Of a DNA stretch of 64,000 nt, positions 7,520 through 15,943 are shown one piece after another. A model generated the notes under the pieces. The model had not been told where the DNA came from, made no database searches, and saw only the letters and a list, made by a program, of their open reading frames with translations. Each line of letters starts with the position of its first letter. Within the stretch, counting starts at the first letter, position 1. Source of the DNA: JAJTFW01 sp046330075 (GTDB lineage Bacteria; Bacteroidota; Bacteroidia; AKYH767-A; OLB10); assembly GCA_046330075.1 (NCBI GenBank), contig JAXLTL010000001.1, positions 930,001-994,000 on the forward strand, in the 5' to 3' direction. The position numbers and the translations under genes were made by a program.

Positions 7520-9619
7520 ATGCTCCTCCGCTCCAACACCTTCACCTCCTCCGGCGGCTATTTGCTGGCACCCTACAATACCGTTCACAAATTTGCGGCT
7601 ATCGTGCTGGATGATGTGGAAAGGGTGGTGATTGGGGATAGTTCGCTGGATGGGTCGGTGAGTGCGAATTTGTTTGAAAACTCAAATTTTGGAATCAGAG
7701 CAAATAAATCGAGTTTTGAACTTTACAATAATACCTTCAATAACATCACTGAATTGGATGGTTCGGCACTGCCAGTTGATCGAAATGGGACTTGCGTATT
7801 TAATCGTTCTGCCAGTGATTATAATGACCGTAAACTCATTGTAGGAAATCTGGATTATACATTGACTTCTCCAGCTGTGTCCCGAAGAAATAGTTTCACA
7901 AACTCACGTACAGCAATTTTCAGTATTGGCGAGTCAAACATAACCATCTATAACAATGAGTTTGGTTCTCCTGTCAGCAACCAGAATTTCATTGAACAGA
8001 ATTGTGTTTCAATTTTCAACAATCCAAACAAATCCATTAACATTAGCAGGGAAAATGATTTCTACGATTACAGGCTTGGTATTTTGATCAGAGGTCTTAA
8101 CGATCAAACCCAAATAGACATAAGTAAGAATAGTTTTTACAATTGTCGTCTGACCGCACCCGTAGCCAATTTCGACGGTACCGCCATTTTAGTAACATCC
8201 GTTCTTCCTGTCAACCGTATGCTGGATGCCCGGATCCACAATAATCAAATCGGCATTTTGGATGGCTCGAACTATTACCAGCCCCGAATAGGTATCCATA
8301 TTGCCAATACGGGTGGGGTGAAGATTGAAGAGAACGAAATCCGATTTAATCTTACTTCAGTTCCCGGTGACCTATATAGGGGCATCAGATTAGAATCTGC
8401 TCCGGAATGTGTAGTATCAACTAATACAATTGAAAACACAGGGACTGTATCTTTGATCGGCAATCAATTGGTAGGAATACGGACGGATCAGTCATCTATG
8501 CCAATAATAAAATGCAACACGTTGGTCAGATTAGGACAATCGTTGCAGTTTGTGAATAGTAACGATTATGTATCATTGATCTCAAATTTTTTAAATGGTT
8601 ATGATTTAGGGGTTCAGTTAGGTGATGGTGGCGCAGGTACTTTCATTGGAGACTTTCAAGGTGCGCCTGGCATTGGATTAGATAATCTCTGGATGGACAG
8701 TCAGAATGACCGGGTGGAAGGATTTTTATCGAATTTCTCACCTATGCCATGGTACCATCACGGGTCTGAAATCTTCAGCAACAATGGAGCCCCGGTTAGA
8801 TCCGACAATTCAAGTTCAGGTTCGATTGATCCAATTGGAAACCAGCCAGCATATCTTGATCAACCTTGCGGCGATGATAACTCAACGGAAAGGAGTACGG
8901 GTTTTGGCTCTATTGCTGCCGATACTGCCCGCTATGAAGGCCCATATGCGGATCAATTTCTATATACTCGAAAAGCTACCGCATTCTCCTATCTGATGGC
9001 TGATACCGGGAGAATTACCATGGGACGCAGTGATGATCAGGTATTTGAAAAACTTATCAATGATCTTTCCATTTCGAATATTGGAAAGTTCGATGCAATT
9101 ATTAAACTATCACAAATCGACAGATGGAATGAAGCCAATGAAATATTGAGTACAATCAACGATACCAATAATCATGAATACTATTTGAAGCAGGTGCTTT
9201 CAATTCTAATTGAAACAGCAATAGAAGAACGTGAACTTAATAGCAGCGACACCAACTTACTTTTTGAAATTGCCCATTTGCATTCAATGGAAGGAGGTCT
9301 CGCAGTGAAAATCGCAAGGGTGGCATTGCAACTGGAGTTGGAAGACATTGGCAGCGGCAGCAGATTGTATTCACAACTAGAAGACAAATCTTTGCCGGAA
9401 ATAACGCTCTGGCCGAATCCGGTACGCAGCACAATAAATATTAACCGGCACGAAACTTTCAGGTATCAGATTTATGATGCAGCAATGCGATTGGTTTTAA
9501 GTGGTGAAAAGAAGGATGGGATGATTAATGTGGAGGTTCTTGCGAATGGGTATTATTCTCTAATTGTCACAGACAAAGAAAGAAGGTATAAGCCACTTGG
9601 GTTTTGCAAAATAGATTAA
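7520..9619 (+). CDS. Right-handed beta-helix protein with T9SS-like tail, no signal peptide (possibly 5'-truncated)
   Basis: This 699-residue protein has many parallel beta-helix rungs in its first 450 residues (SSFELYNNTFNNI, SNITIYNNEFGS, TQIDISKNSFYNC, GVKIEENEIRFN), as in surface polysaccharide-binding or polysaccharide-degrading proteins. A helical middle part (about 490-610) follows, then a type A sorting-like tail (LPEITLWPNPVRSTININR...). A T9SS substrate should begin with a signal peptide, but this starts MLLRSNTFTSSGG, straight into a rung. The frame has a stop codon just upstream of the TTG/ATG start. The likely explanation is loss of the 5' end by rearrangement; the IS4 element lies 160 bp upstream. 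It ends 7 bp before the next propeller gene. Confidence 0.7.
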   Translation: MLLRSNTFTSSGGYLLAPYNTVHKFAAIVLDDVERVVIGDSSLDGSVSANLFENSNFGIRANKSSFELYNNTFNNITELDGSALPVDRNGTCVFNRSASDYNDRKLIVGNLDYTLTSPAVSRRNSFTNSRTAIFSIGESNITIYNNEFGSPVSNQNFIEQNCVSIFNNPNKSINISRENDFYDYRLGILIRGLNDQTQIDISKNSFYNCRLTAPVANFDGTAILVTSVLPVNRMLDARIHNNQIGILDGSNYYQPRIGIHIANTGGVKIEENEIRFNLTSVPGDLYRGIRLESAPECVVSTNTIENTGTVSLIGNQLVGIRTDQSSMPIIKCNTLVRLGQSLQFVNSNDYVSLISNFLNGYDLGVQLGDGGAGTFIGDFQGAPGIGLDNLWMDSQNDRVEGFLSNFSPMPWYHHGSEIFSNNGAPVRSDNSSSGSIDPIGNQPAYLDQPCGDDNSTERSTGFGSIAADTARYEGPYADQFLYTRKATAFSYLMADTGRITMGRSDDQVFEKLINDLSISNIGKFDAIIKLSQIDRWNEANEILSTINDTNNHEYYLKQVLSILIETAIEERELNSSDTNLLFEIAHLHSMEGGLAVKIARVALQLELEDIGSGSRLYSQLEDKSLPEITLWPNPVRSTININRHETFRYQIYDAAMRLVLSGEKKDGMINVEVLANGYYSLIVTDKERRYKPLGFCKID

Positions 9620-9626
9620 TGAAACC

Positions 9627-11177
9627 ATGTTTAGAATACAAAAAATAATTTATATAATCGGGGCCCTAATCTATATTAGCCTGAAAACTCATGCGCAGTT
9701 TACGAATAACAACTGGTGTTTCGGTGATAGTGCTGGTGTTCGTTTTGATTCGGCGATAAGTATATTTCGATGTGGAACTGGCTTCACCAGAGGGACAGCA
9801 ACAATTTCTGATATCAATGGGGATTTGATTTTCTATGGGGCAACCAGTAACACGACAAATGAATTTACCGGTCAAATTAAACAAGGTAAATTGTTTAATA
9901 AATACCATACTGAACTAATAAATGGTGACACTTTAGTTGGTGGCAATTGGTATCATTGTATGCTTGTTTTACCAAAATCAATAATCGACAGTACATTTTA
10001 TGTATTTGTGGCTGGGGTGGTAGTACCTGACACCGGTTTATGGTATAGCATTGTGGATATGAAATTACAGGGGGGAGTGGGTGCAGTGGTACAAAAAAAT
10101 GTCAGATTTGAAACGCACCCTGTTCAGGATATGCTCACTGCCGTGAAACATGGCAATGGCAAGGATTGGTGGTTGGTAACCAGACGATGGCGTTCAAGTG
10201 GTGCCGGAATCGGGAATGATGAATTCTGGGTTTATCTTGTAGATTCAATTGGAATTCATCCATTAGCTGTACAGCATATTGGAACCTCAAATTATAATGG
10301 AGCCGGTGATATGAGTTTCAATTCTACAGGTGACAAATTGGCCTTGTGTGGCTGGGGTAATTATTTGGGTGTTTTCGACTTCGATCGATGCACCGGCCAA
10401 ATCTCAAATGAAACCCTGATAGAACCGAACACCCAACTGGGCAACCACCCATACCGTTGGTACACCAGTGTTGTTTTTTCACCAAGTGGGCAATTTTTAT
10501 ATGTGAATTCATCGCAGGAAGCATATCAGACAAGTGGTAAACTATATCAGTTTGATTTAACTGCCACAAATATTGCTACTAGCAGGGTATTAATTGACTC
10601 TTTTCCTACAAATGCAGAGAATCATGGAATGGAATTAGGACCAGATGGGAAAATTTATATTAGTGCACAGGAATTTGGAGGGTGCACTTACCCATGGCCT
10701 AGTGGTTGTTTTAGCACTATAAATTCAAACCTCAGTGTAATTAACTCTCCAGATAGCTTGGGGTCTGCATCAAACTTCCAACTATTTGCTCTTAACTTAG
10801 GAGGCTATCGTGCTTATAGGGGTCTCCCCAACAACCCCGATTACGAGCTGGGGGCATGGGTGGGCAGTCCTTGTGATACGTTAACTGTGGGCCTCACCCC
10901 CGGCCCCTCTCCAGAGGAGAGGGGAGCCTGGCTGCAGGCATGGTATAATCACGAATGGAATATGATCCATGTGAATGCGGCGCAGTTGAAAGGAAAGAAA
11001 GGAATGTTGAGGTTAATGGATATAGAAGGCAGAATCGTTTTCGAAAAACCGGCGGCGGTGTTGGCAGGAGGGTATTATACGACGGAGATTTACATGAATG
11101 AGTTGTCAAGTGGGGTTTATGTTGTCAACCTGGTTACGGATAGAGAGACGTTGTCGTTTAAAACCAGTAAATTCTAG
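9627..11177 (+). CDS. Secreted WD40-like propeller protein with T9SS sorting tail (paralogue 2)
   Basis: This 516-residue protein has a signal peptide (about 1-23, ending THAQ) followed by FTNNNWCFGDSAGVRFDS. It matches the gene at 39463-41004 along its whole length (ATISDINGDLIFYGAT, YHCMLVLPKS, VVQKNVRFETHPVQDML, GNGKDWWLVTRRW) and the gene at 4328-5851 less closely. From PNNPDYELGAWVG onward all three are nearly the same. The linker (VGLTPGPSPEERG) is encoded by a palindromic DNA repeat, CCCCTCTCCAGAGGAGAGGG (10912-10931). The C terminus is a type A sorting domain ending FKTSKF. It lies 7 bp after the beta-helix gene and may be co-transcribed with it. Confidence 0.85.
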   Translation: MFRIQKIIYIIGALIYISLKTHAQFTNNNWCFGDSAGVRFDSAISIFRCGTGFTRGTATISDINGDLIFYGATSNTTNEFTGQIKQGKLFNKYHTELINGDTLVGGNWYHCMLVLPKSIIDSTFYVFVAGVVVPDTGLWYSIVDMKLQGGVGAVVQKNVRFETHPVQDMLTAVKHGNGKDWWLVTRRWRSSGAGIGNDEFWVYLVDSIGIHPLAVQHIGTSNYNGAGDMSFNSTGDKLALCGWGNYLGVFDFDRCTGQISNETLIEPNTQLGNHPYRWYTSVVFSPSGQFLYVNSSQEAYQTSGKLYQFDLTATNIATSRVLIDSFPTNAENHGMELGPDGKIYISAQEFGGCTYPWPSGCFSTINSNLSVINSPDSLGSASNFQLFALNLGGYRAYRGLPNNPDYELGAWVGSPCDTLTVGLTPGPSPEERGAWLQAWYNHEWNMIHVNAAQLKGKKGMLRLMDIEGRIVFEKPAAVLAGGYYTTEIYMNELSSGVYVVNLVTDRETLSFKTSKF

Positions 11178-11685
11178 TTGAATTCAGAATTCAGGATGCA
11201 GAATTCAGAATTGCCCAACCTCTCGGGACACTTTTTTGATTTTGCGATCAAACACCCAATAGAATCAAAACCTACAGGGTTGTTTTAGTTAATGAAGTCA
11301 GAGAAAAAAACGGCCCTCAGCACCGCTGGTTTTTGAAGCGCAGTGAACGGTGGAATAGACGGAGGGAAGCGGCGAATGGAATGAGCCGATCACCCGACGG
11401 CCCGCCGTACACAAGCGAAAAAAATTCCGCGATAGCGGAAAGGCGGTGGCGGTTCCTGAGCCTGTCGAAGGATGCAGGCCTTGATCTTTTTGGGTTACCC
11501 TGAAGCAGAACGAAGTACGCTTCAGGGTGACTGGGGGTTTAAGGGGACAGCGTCCCCTTGGGATGTTTAAGTATGGAGAATGCTGAATGAAATGGACAGA
11601 TTTGCCGGATTGGGAGAATGGGGTTTATGTTGTCAACCTGGTCACGGACAGGGAGACGTTGTCGTTTAAGACTAGTAAATTCTAG
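11178..11685 (+). repeat. Duplicated ~500-bp segment, copy 1, ending in a sorting-tail fragment
   Basis: It opens with nested GAATTCAGAATTC-type repeats, crosses a moderately conserved middle (CGGCCCTCAGCA, ATTCCGCGATAGCGGAAAGG), then a strongly conserved part with the hairpin AAGGGGACAGCGTCCCCTT and a 32-codon sorting-tail fragment. The matching copy is 11686-12183. The middle parts differ much more than the ends; this copy holds an ACCCTGAAGC/GCTTCAGGGT hairpin (about 11500-11529) that the other lacks. No gene is seen besides the tail fragment. Confidence 0.85.
11587..11685 (+). pseudogene. Sorting-tail mini-ORF, copy 1 (fragment of propeller paralogues)
   Basis: It is open from ATG to TAG: 11 new codons (MKWTDLPDWEN) join in frame to GVYVVNLVTDRETLSFKTSKF, the last 21 residues of the propeller proteins. 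It has no signal peptide and no propeller, so it is most likely a relic of gene duplication. Confidence 0.65.
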
Positions 11686-12183
11686 TCGAATTCAGAATTC
11701 AAGATGCAGAATTCAGAATTGCCCCCGCCCCGGAATACAATTTTTAATTTTGCTGATTAAATAACCAATAGCAAACAAAAACCGACAGGCATTTTAATAG
11801 CAATAGAAACAAGAGAAAAAAATCGGCCCTCAGCATATCCGGTTTTTTGAGTGAAGGAAGTGGCGGAAAAGTTCGAGGGTACCCCGATAGCTATCGGGGC
11901 CGAATGAAATGAGGAGATCCCCCCTGAGAACCCGCCACGGACAAGCTCAAAAAATTCCGCGAAAGCGGAAAGGATATGGTGCAGGCCTTGATCTTTTTGG
12001 TTACTTTTTCTATCAAGAGAAAAAGTGACCAGGGGTTTAAGGGGACAGCGTCCCCTTGGGATGTTTAAGTATGGAGAATGCTGAATGAAATGGACAGATT
12101 TGCCGGATTGGGAGAATGGGGTTTATGTTGTCAACCTGGTCACGGACAGGGAGACGTTGTCGTTTAAGACCGGGAAATTCTAG
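11686..12183 (+). repeat. Duplicated ~500-bp segment, copy 2, ending in a sorting-tail fragment
   Basis: It is homologous to 11178-11685. It contains the palindrome CCCCGATAGCTATCGGGG (11882-11899), of the same type as the IS4 target site, and ATTCCGCGAAAGCGGAAAGG. The final 130 bp are almost identical to copy 1. Confidence 0.85.
12085..12183 (+). pseudogene. Sorting-tail mini-ORF, copy 2
   Basis: This is the same 32-codon frame as at 11587, ending FKTGKF then TAG. Both copies are uninterrupted. Recent duplication explains this as well as selection would. Confidence 0.65.
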
Positions 12184-12254
12184 TTACAGCAGCATTTGTT
12201 GGTTTAAACCTGCCTGCCGGCAGGCAGGCGCAGCGAAAACGGCGACTCGCAACG
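12184..12254 (+). repeat. 3'-flank repeat, copy 2
   Basis: It matches 5852-5922 at about 68 of 71 positions, including the 20-bp palindrome CCTGCCTGCCGGCAGGCAGG (12209-12228). The remaining bases up to 12356 hold GC-rich hairpin repeats and short AACTCTGTAACT repeats; no gene is seen. Confidence 0.85.
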
Positions 12255-12356
12255 AACGCAACGGCACGGGGGAAAACATTTATATCCCTGAGGCTTCGCT
12301 CCGGGCGCAAGCGCTTCGCAACTCTGTAACTCAGTAGCTCTGTAACTCTGTAACTC

Positions 12357-13631
12357 CTACAACCCCGTAGGAACCCATTCCCCCTGATTGTAAATACCAA
12401 TGGGCTTGCCTTTAAACGTGGTGCCGGTGAAAGGTGTATTGGACGACTTCGACTGAATATGCTCTTTACCGAAGGTCCACGCTGTAGCCGGATGATAAAC
12501 AGTGAGGTTGGCGATAGCGCCTTTCGTGATGGAGGGGACATCTATACCCAATATACGGCGCGGATTTTTCACCAGTACTTCGTACATCCGTTCCCGTGAG
12601 AGGCTTCCCTTAAAGGCTGCATTGAGTACACCGTAAAAACTCTCCAGTGATATCATGCCATAGGCTGCGTAGTCAAACTCCACATCCTTCGACTCCAGAT
12701 CCTCCGGCGAATGGTCGCTGCAGATCACATCGATGGTTCCGTCGATGACGGCTTCTCTGAGAGCAAGTACATCATCAGCCGTACGCAGTGGTGGCTTCAC
12801 TTTATACATACTGCTGAATCCTTCCAGGGAGGTATCATCCAGCAGCAGATGATATACATAAACTTCCGCCGTCACCGGTACTCCTTCTTTCTTCGCTTCA
12901 CGGATTCTGTTCACTGCATCACGGGTGCTGATACCGGATATGTGTATTGGCACTCCTGCATATTTCACCAGACTGAGATCACGTTGTACCGCAATCTCTT
13001 CGGCAATGGCAGGTGCTCCCTTGAACCCGAGTAATGTGGTGAACGGGCTTTCTGTCGCCTGCAGCTTTGCTGTTAAGCCAGGATCATCAGCATATGAAAT
13101 AACAGGCGCTCCCAGATTGCCCGCATACTGCAGCGCTCTCAACATGACTCCGCTGTTTCCAATGGCCCGCTTTACGTCCGTGAATGCTACTGCTCCGGCA
13201 AGTTTCATATCGTACATTCCCGCAAGCTCTTTTCCCTCGAGCTGTTCTGTTAATGCTCCACCCGGAAATACATCCACCGGATATCCCGTGGCTCTGGCTT
13301 TGATAAAACTAACATCGGCATGCGTTTGTATAGCTGGATGGGTGGAAGGCATCACTACAACTCCGGTAAAACCTCCTTGTGCAGCGGCCTTTTGACCCGA
13401 ACGTATCGTTTCTTTTTGCTCATCGCCGGGTTCTCTGAAAAATGCACGTAAATCAAGCCATCCGGGTGATACTTCCACCCCGGCTTCTTCAACAACCACC
13501 GTTTCTGCCGGTGCTGTGAGCCCGTTTCCTGTTTCCTGAATGATCCCGTTGTTTACAAGAACATCCGTGTTTTTACCGTGGAGTGATGAGGACGGATCGT
13601 TGATCCGTACGTTTTTCAGGAGAAGGTTCAT
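12357..13631 (-). CDS. Dihydroorotase-like protein, probably catalytically inactive
   Basis: This 424-residue amidohydrolase-superfamily protein resembles type I dihydroorotase throughout (SPGWLDL...FREPG, AAAQGGFTGVVVMP, GAVAFTD, SDHSPE). Active enzymes bind zinc with HxH in DLHVHLREPG; here that reads DLRAFFREPG (R62 and F64). The later metal histidines are also lost: PVISYADDP instead of a HxED-type motif, and HISGIST where H-x-x-H-x-S is expected. Catalysis of the pyrimidine step is therefore unlikely; inactive PyrC-like proteins with structural roles are known (PyrC' with aspartate transcarbamoylase in Pseudomonas). The start at 13631 overlaps the stop of the upstream VWA gene in ATGA, implying translational coupling. 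Confidence 0.85.
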   Translation of the reverse strand: MNLLLKNVRINDPSSSLHGKNTDVLVNNGIIQETGNGLTAPAETVVVEEAGVEVSPGWLDLRAFFREPGDEQKETIRSGQKAAAQGGFTGVVVMPSTHPAIQTHADVSFIKARATGYPVDVFPGGALTEQLEGKELAGMYDMKLAGAVAFTDVKRAIGNSGVMLRALQYAGNLGAPVISYADDPGLTAKLQATESPFTTLLGFKGAPAIAEEIAVQRDLSLVKYAGVPIHISGISTRDAVNRIREAKKEGVPVTAEVYVYHLLLDDTSLEGFSSMYKVKPPLRTADDVLALREAVIDGTIDVICSDHSPEDLESKDVEFDYAAYGMISLESFYGVLNAAFKGSLSRERMYEVLVKNPRRILGIDVPSITKGAIANLTVYHPATAWTFGKEHIQSKSSNTPFTGTTFKGKPIGIYNQGEWVPTGL

Positions 13632-15688
13632 GCGGTTTTCCAGTATCGGATGAGTAATATTTCTATGAGCAGAAAGAGTAAAGCCAGTGTGACAGCATAC
13701 TTCCATAAGGGTGTTCCCTGATGCAGTGTTTGCAGCGCCTTCGTAAGATCAGGAATACCGGCCTGCATTAAATCCCAGTTCTTGTATCCGGCCTGACCGG
13801 CGGCAGCACTGATAACAGCTTCGTCCTGGAATTTCATGACCGATTCCCGCCGGTTGTAGTTGTATGAGAGGATGGCCACCCGCTGATTACCCCGCTTAAG
13901 TTCATATTGTCCGGCTGCCGGTACCTGATCTCCTGCCGAAATGAGCAACCCTCCGTTCACTTGCTTTACGGAAGGAATAATATCAGTCTTAAGCCGTTCA
14001 TTGACCAGATGGAACGTCTCGTCACCGGTAAGAGCCGGCAGATTAAGTAATAACGGTTGCGCATGTCCGAGAATAGACGAAATCGCGATCGGCCGGGTGC
14101 TGAGCAATGCCATTCGGTATAACAGCGGTGCAAAGATCGCATGGCGGGAAAGGTTGCTGAATCCGCCTTCCATCGGAACAGTGAAGAGATAAATGGCTCC
14201 TTTACCGGATGGATATTGTTCGAGCAGACTTCCACCACCCTGTAATTTCATGAGTGATTGTCCCGCACTGCCGTTGGTGTTGATAAGATCAAAATGACGT
14301 GCAACGGATGGGTAGTCAATGCGACCATCGCGCATCTGTTTTGTTTCAAACACTTCGTTAAAGACCGGATGCTGCACATCTACAGAAATGACCTTATCAG
14401 CAGATGCGTTGATTCCACCCATTTGATCAATACCTAATGCAGCAAAGGCGGCGTTTAAGCTGGGGTCAGCAATCGCGGAATCAGGGAATATGCACAGTGT
14501 TCCTCCGGCTTCGGTGAATTTCCTGAGCTCCTGCGCCAGCCCACTGGAAATCTCACGAATATCTTCCAGCAATACCATCTCCGTATTTTGCAGTGCGCTA
14601 AAGTCGACGGTGCCGGTTGTTGCTCTTTTCAATACAAAGGATGGATCCTTGCCAAAGAGGGCTTCAAGGTATTTCAGCGGTGTGCCGTCCCCTATTATCA
14701 ATAAGTCAGTTTTTTCACGCACTTCAAAGGAAGTGTAGTAGCTGTCATCAAAAGTGATGGGGTGATCGGTAAGTTGAACTTCCAGTCGCTGCCAGCCGGG
14801 AGCCGACACGGTAAAACTGAAGGTGACTGTGGATGATTGTCCGGCAGGAACCAGCACACTCGACACGGCCTTCTGTGCGTCATTGAGTAATAATCTGACC
14901 GGCACATTTTCCGCATCCTTTTCGCCAGTATTCAATACCTTCACTGTAATTTCGGAAGGTTGGTTCAGTTGTACTACCGGACCCGACAACCAGCAGGAGT
15001 CGATCAGCACATTTGGCGTTTCCTGCAAAGGCAAGGCTACAAAGGATACGTGGATGGCAGAATCGGGTGTGGAGCCAGCTATTTTAAATGTACTCTCCTG
15101 AAAATCGCTGATGATAAACGACCGGAAGCCGTCAGATCCGTTAGCGTTCAAGGCTTCCTTCTGACGCAGCATTACTTCATCCAGCGTTCTGCTCACCGGT
15201 GAGAATTGTATCCTGCTAAGCTCCTCCATAAAATCATCCTTACTTAGCATACGCTGCTGCACTGCAGAAAATTCGTTCGTGAGCAACTGGAATCGGGTAC
15301 TGGCCGGATAAGCGCCAGCAATCTCCTTTGCTTTGCGCCGGGCCACTTCCAGTAAAACACCTTCGTTGCCAACTGCATCCATACTAAAGGAGTTATCGAC
15401 ATAAATACCGACGGTACCTTGCTGTACCTGAGCGGCTGCATGACCAGCCGGAATATAAGGCTGCGCAAAAGCCAGTACGATGAAGGCAACAGCGAGTAAC
15501 CGGGAGCAGAGAATGAGCAGATGTTTCAGACGGGAAATTCGGGTCGTTTCCTCCTTCAGCTCGGTGAGAAATTTCACATTGGTGAAGAGTATTTTCTTGT
15601 ACCGGCGGAAATTAAAGAGGTGAATGATGACCGGAATGGCCAGCAATGAAAGGGCGAAGAGATAATGGGGAGCGATAAACCTGATCAC
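13628..15688 (-). CDS. Aerotolerance (BatA)-domain, VWA-containing membrane protein
   Basis: From a GTG at 15688 this encodes 686 residues; the frame stays open upstream, but FIAPHYLFALSLLAIPVIIHLFNF is where BatA N-terminal domains begin, and a -7 box lies 17 nt before the GTG. Two N-terminal membrane segments flank a basic loop (FRRYKKILFTNVKFL). A VWA-type domain follows with a MIDAS-like VDNSFSM, then beta-rich CARDB-like and GATase-like segments, and a final membrane helix (YAVTLALLFLLIEILLI). The role is unknown; it may anchor a periplasmic complex. It is coupled to the dihydroorotase-like gene. Confidence 0.8.
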   Translation of the reverse strand: MIRFIAPHYLFALSLLAIPVIIHLFNFRRYKKILFTNVKFLTELKEETTRISRLKHLLILCSRLLAVAFIVLAFAQPYIPAGHAAAQVQQGTVGIYVDNSFSMDAVGNEGVLLEVARRKAKEIAGAYPASTRFQLLTNEFSAVQQRMLSKDDFMEELSRIQFSPVSRTLDEVMLRQKEALNANGSDGFRSFIISDFQESTFKIAGSTPDSAIHVSFVALPLQETPNVLIDSCWLSGPVVQLNQPSEITVKVLNTGEKDAENVPVRLLLNDAQKAVSSVLVPAGQSSTVTFSFTVSAPGWQRLEVQLTDHPITFDDSYYTSFEVREKTDLLIIGDGTPLKYLEALFGKDPSFVLKRATTGTVDFSALQNTEMVLLEDIREISSGLAQELRKFTEAGGTLCIFPDSAIADPSLNAAFAALGIDQMGGINASADKVISVDVQHPVFNEVFETKQMRDGRIDYPSVARHFDLINTNGSAGQSLMKLQGGGSLLEQYPSGKGAIYLFTVPMEGGFSNLSRHAIFAPLLYRMALLSTRPIAISSILGHAQPLLLNLPALTGDETFHLVNERLKTDIIPSVKQVNGGLLISAGDQVPAAGQYELKRGNQRVAILSYNYNRRESVMKFQDEAVISAAAGQAGYKNWDLMQAGIPDLTKALQTLHQGTPLWKYAVTLALLFLLIEILLIRYWKTA

Positions 15689-15705
15689 CGTGGGCGAATG
15701 TTTTG

Positions 15706-15713
15706 CAAAGGTA
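15706..15713 (-). promoter_or_regulatory. -7 promoter box (TACCTTTG) of the VWA gene
   Basis: TACCTTTG on the minus strand lies 17 nt upstream of the GTG at 15688 and supports that start over longer reading frames. Confidence 0.5.
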
Positions 15714-15943
15714 ATAAATAGAAGGTCGTGTAGCAGCAGAAACGCAACAGTCGCTTTATTATTTCCCATCGAAGCGTCCCCCCTGCCCGCTCTATACCCT
15801 GATTCCACCAGCTGGTTTCGCTGACTTCCCGCTATTCAATAGGTTAGAACGATCACTATTAACATTGGATTGTAGATTACGGCCGGAGATCCTGCGATTC
15901 ACCGACCCTGATCTGCCGTTAAATTCGGAAAAACACATGGCCT

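Noticed and set aside
12711..13395. Plus-strand reading frames opposite the dihydroorotase-like gene.
   Set aside because: They are antisense shadows of a clear gene and show no domain or signal sequence.
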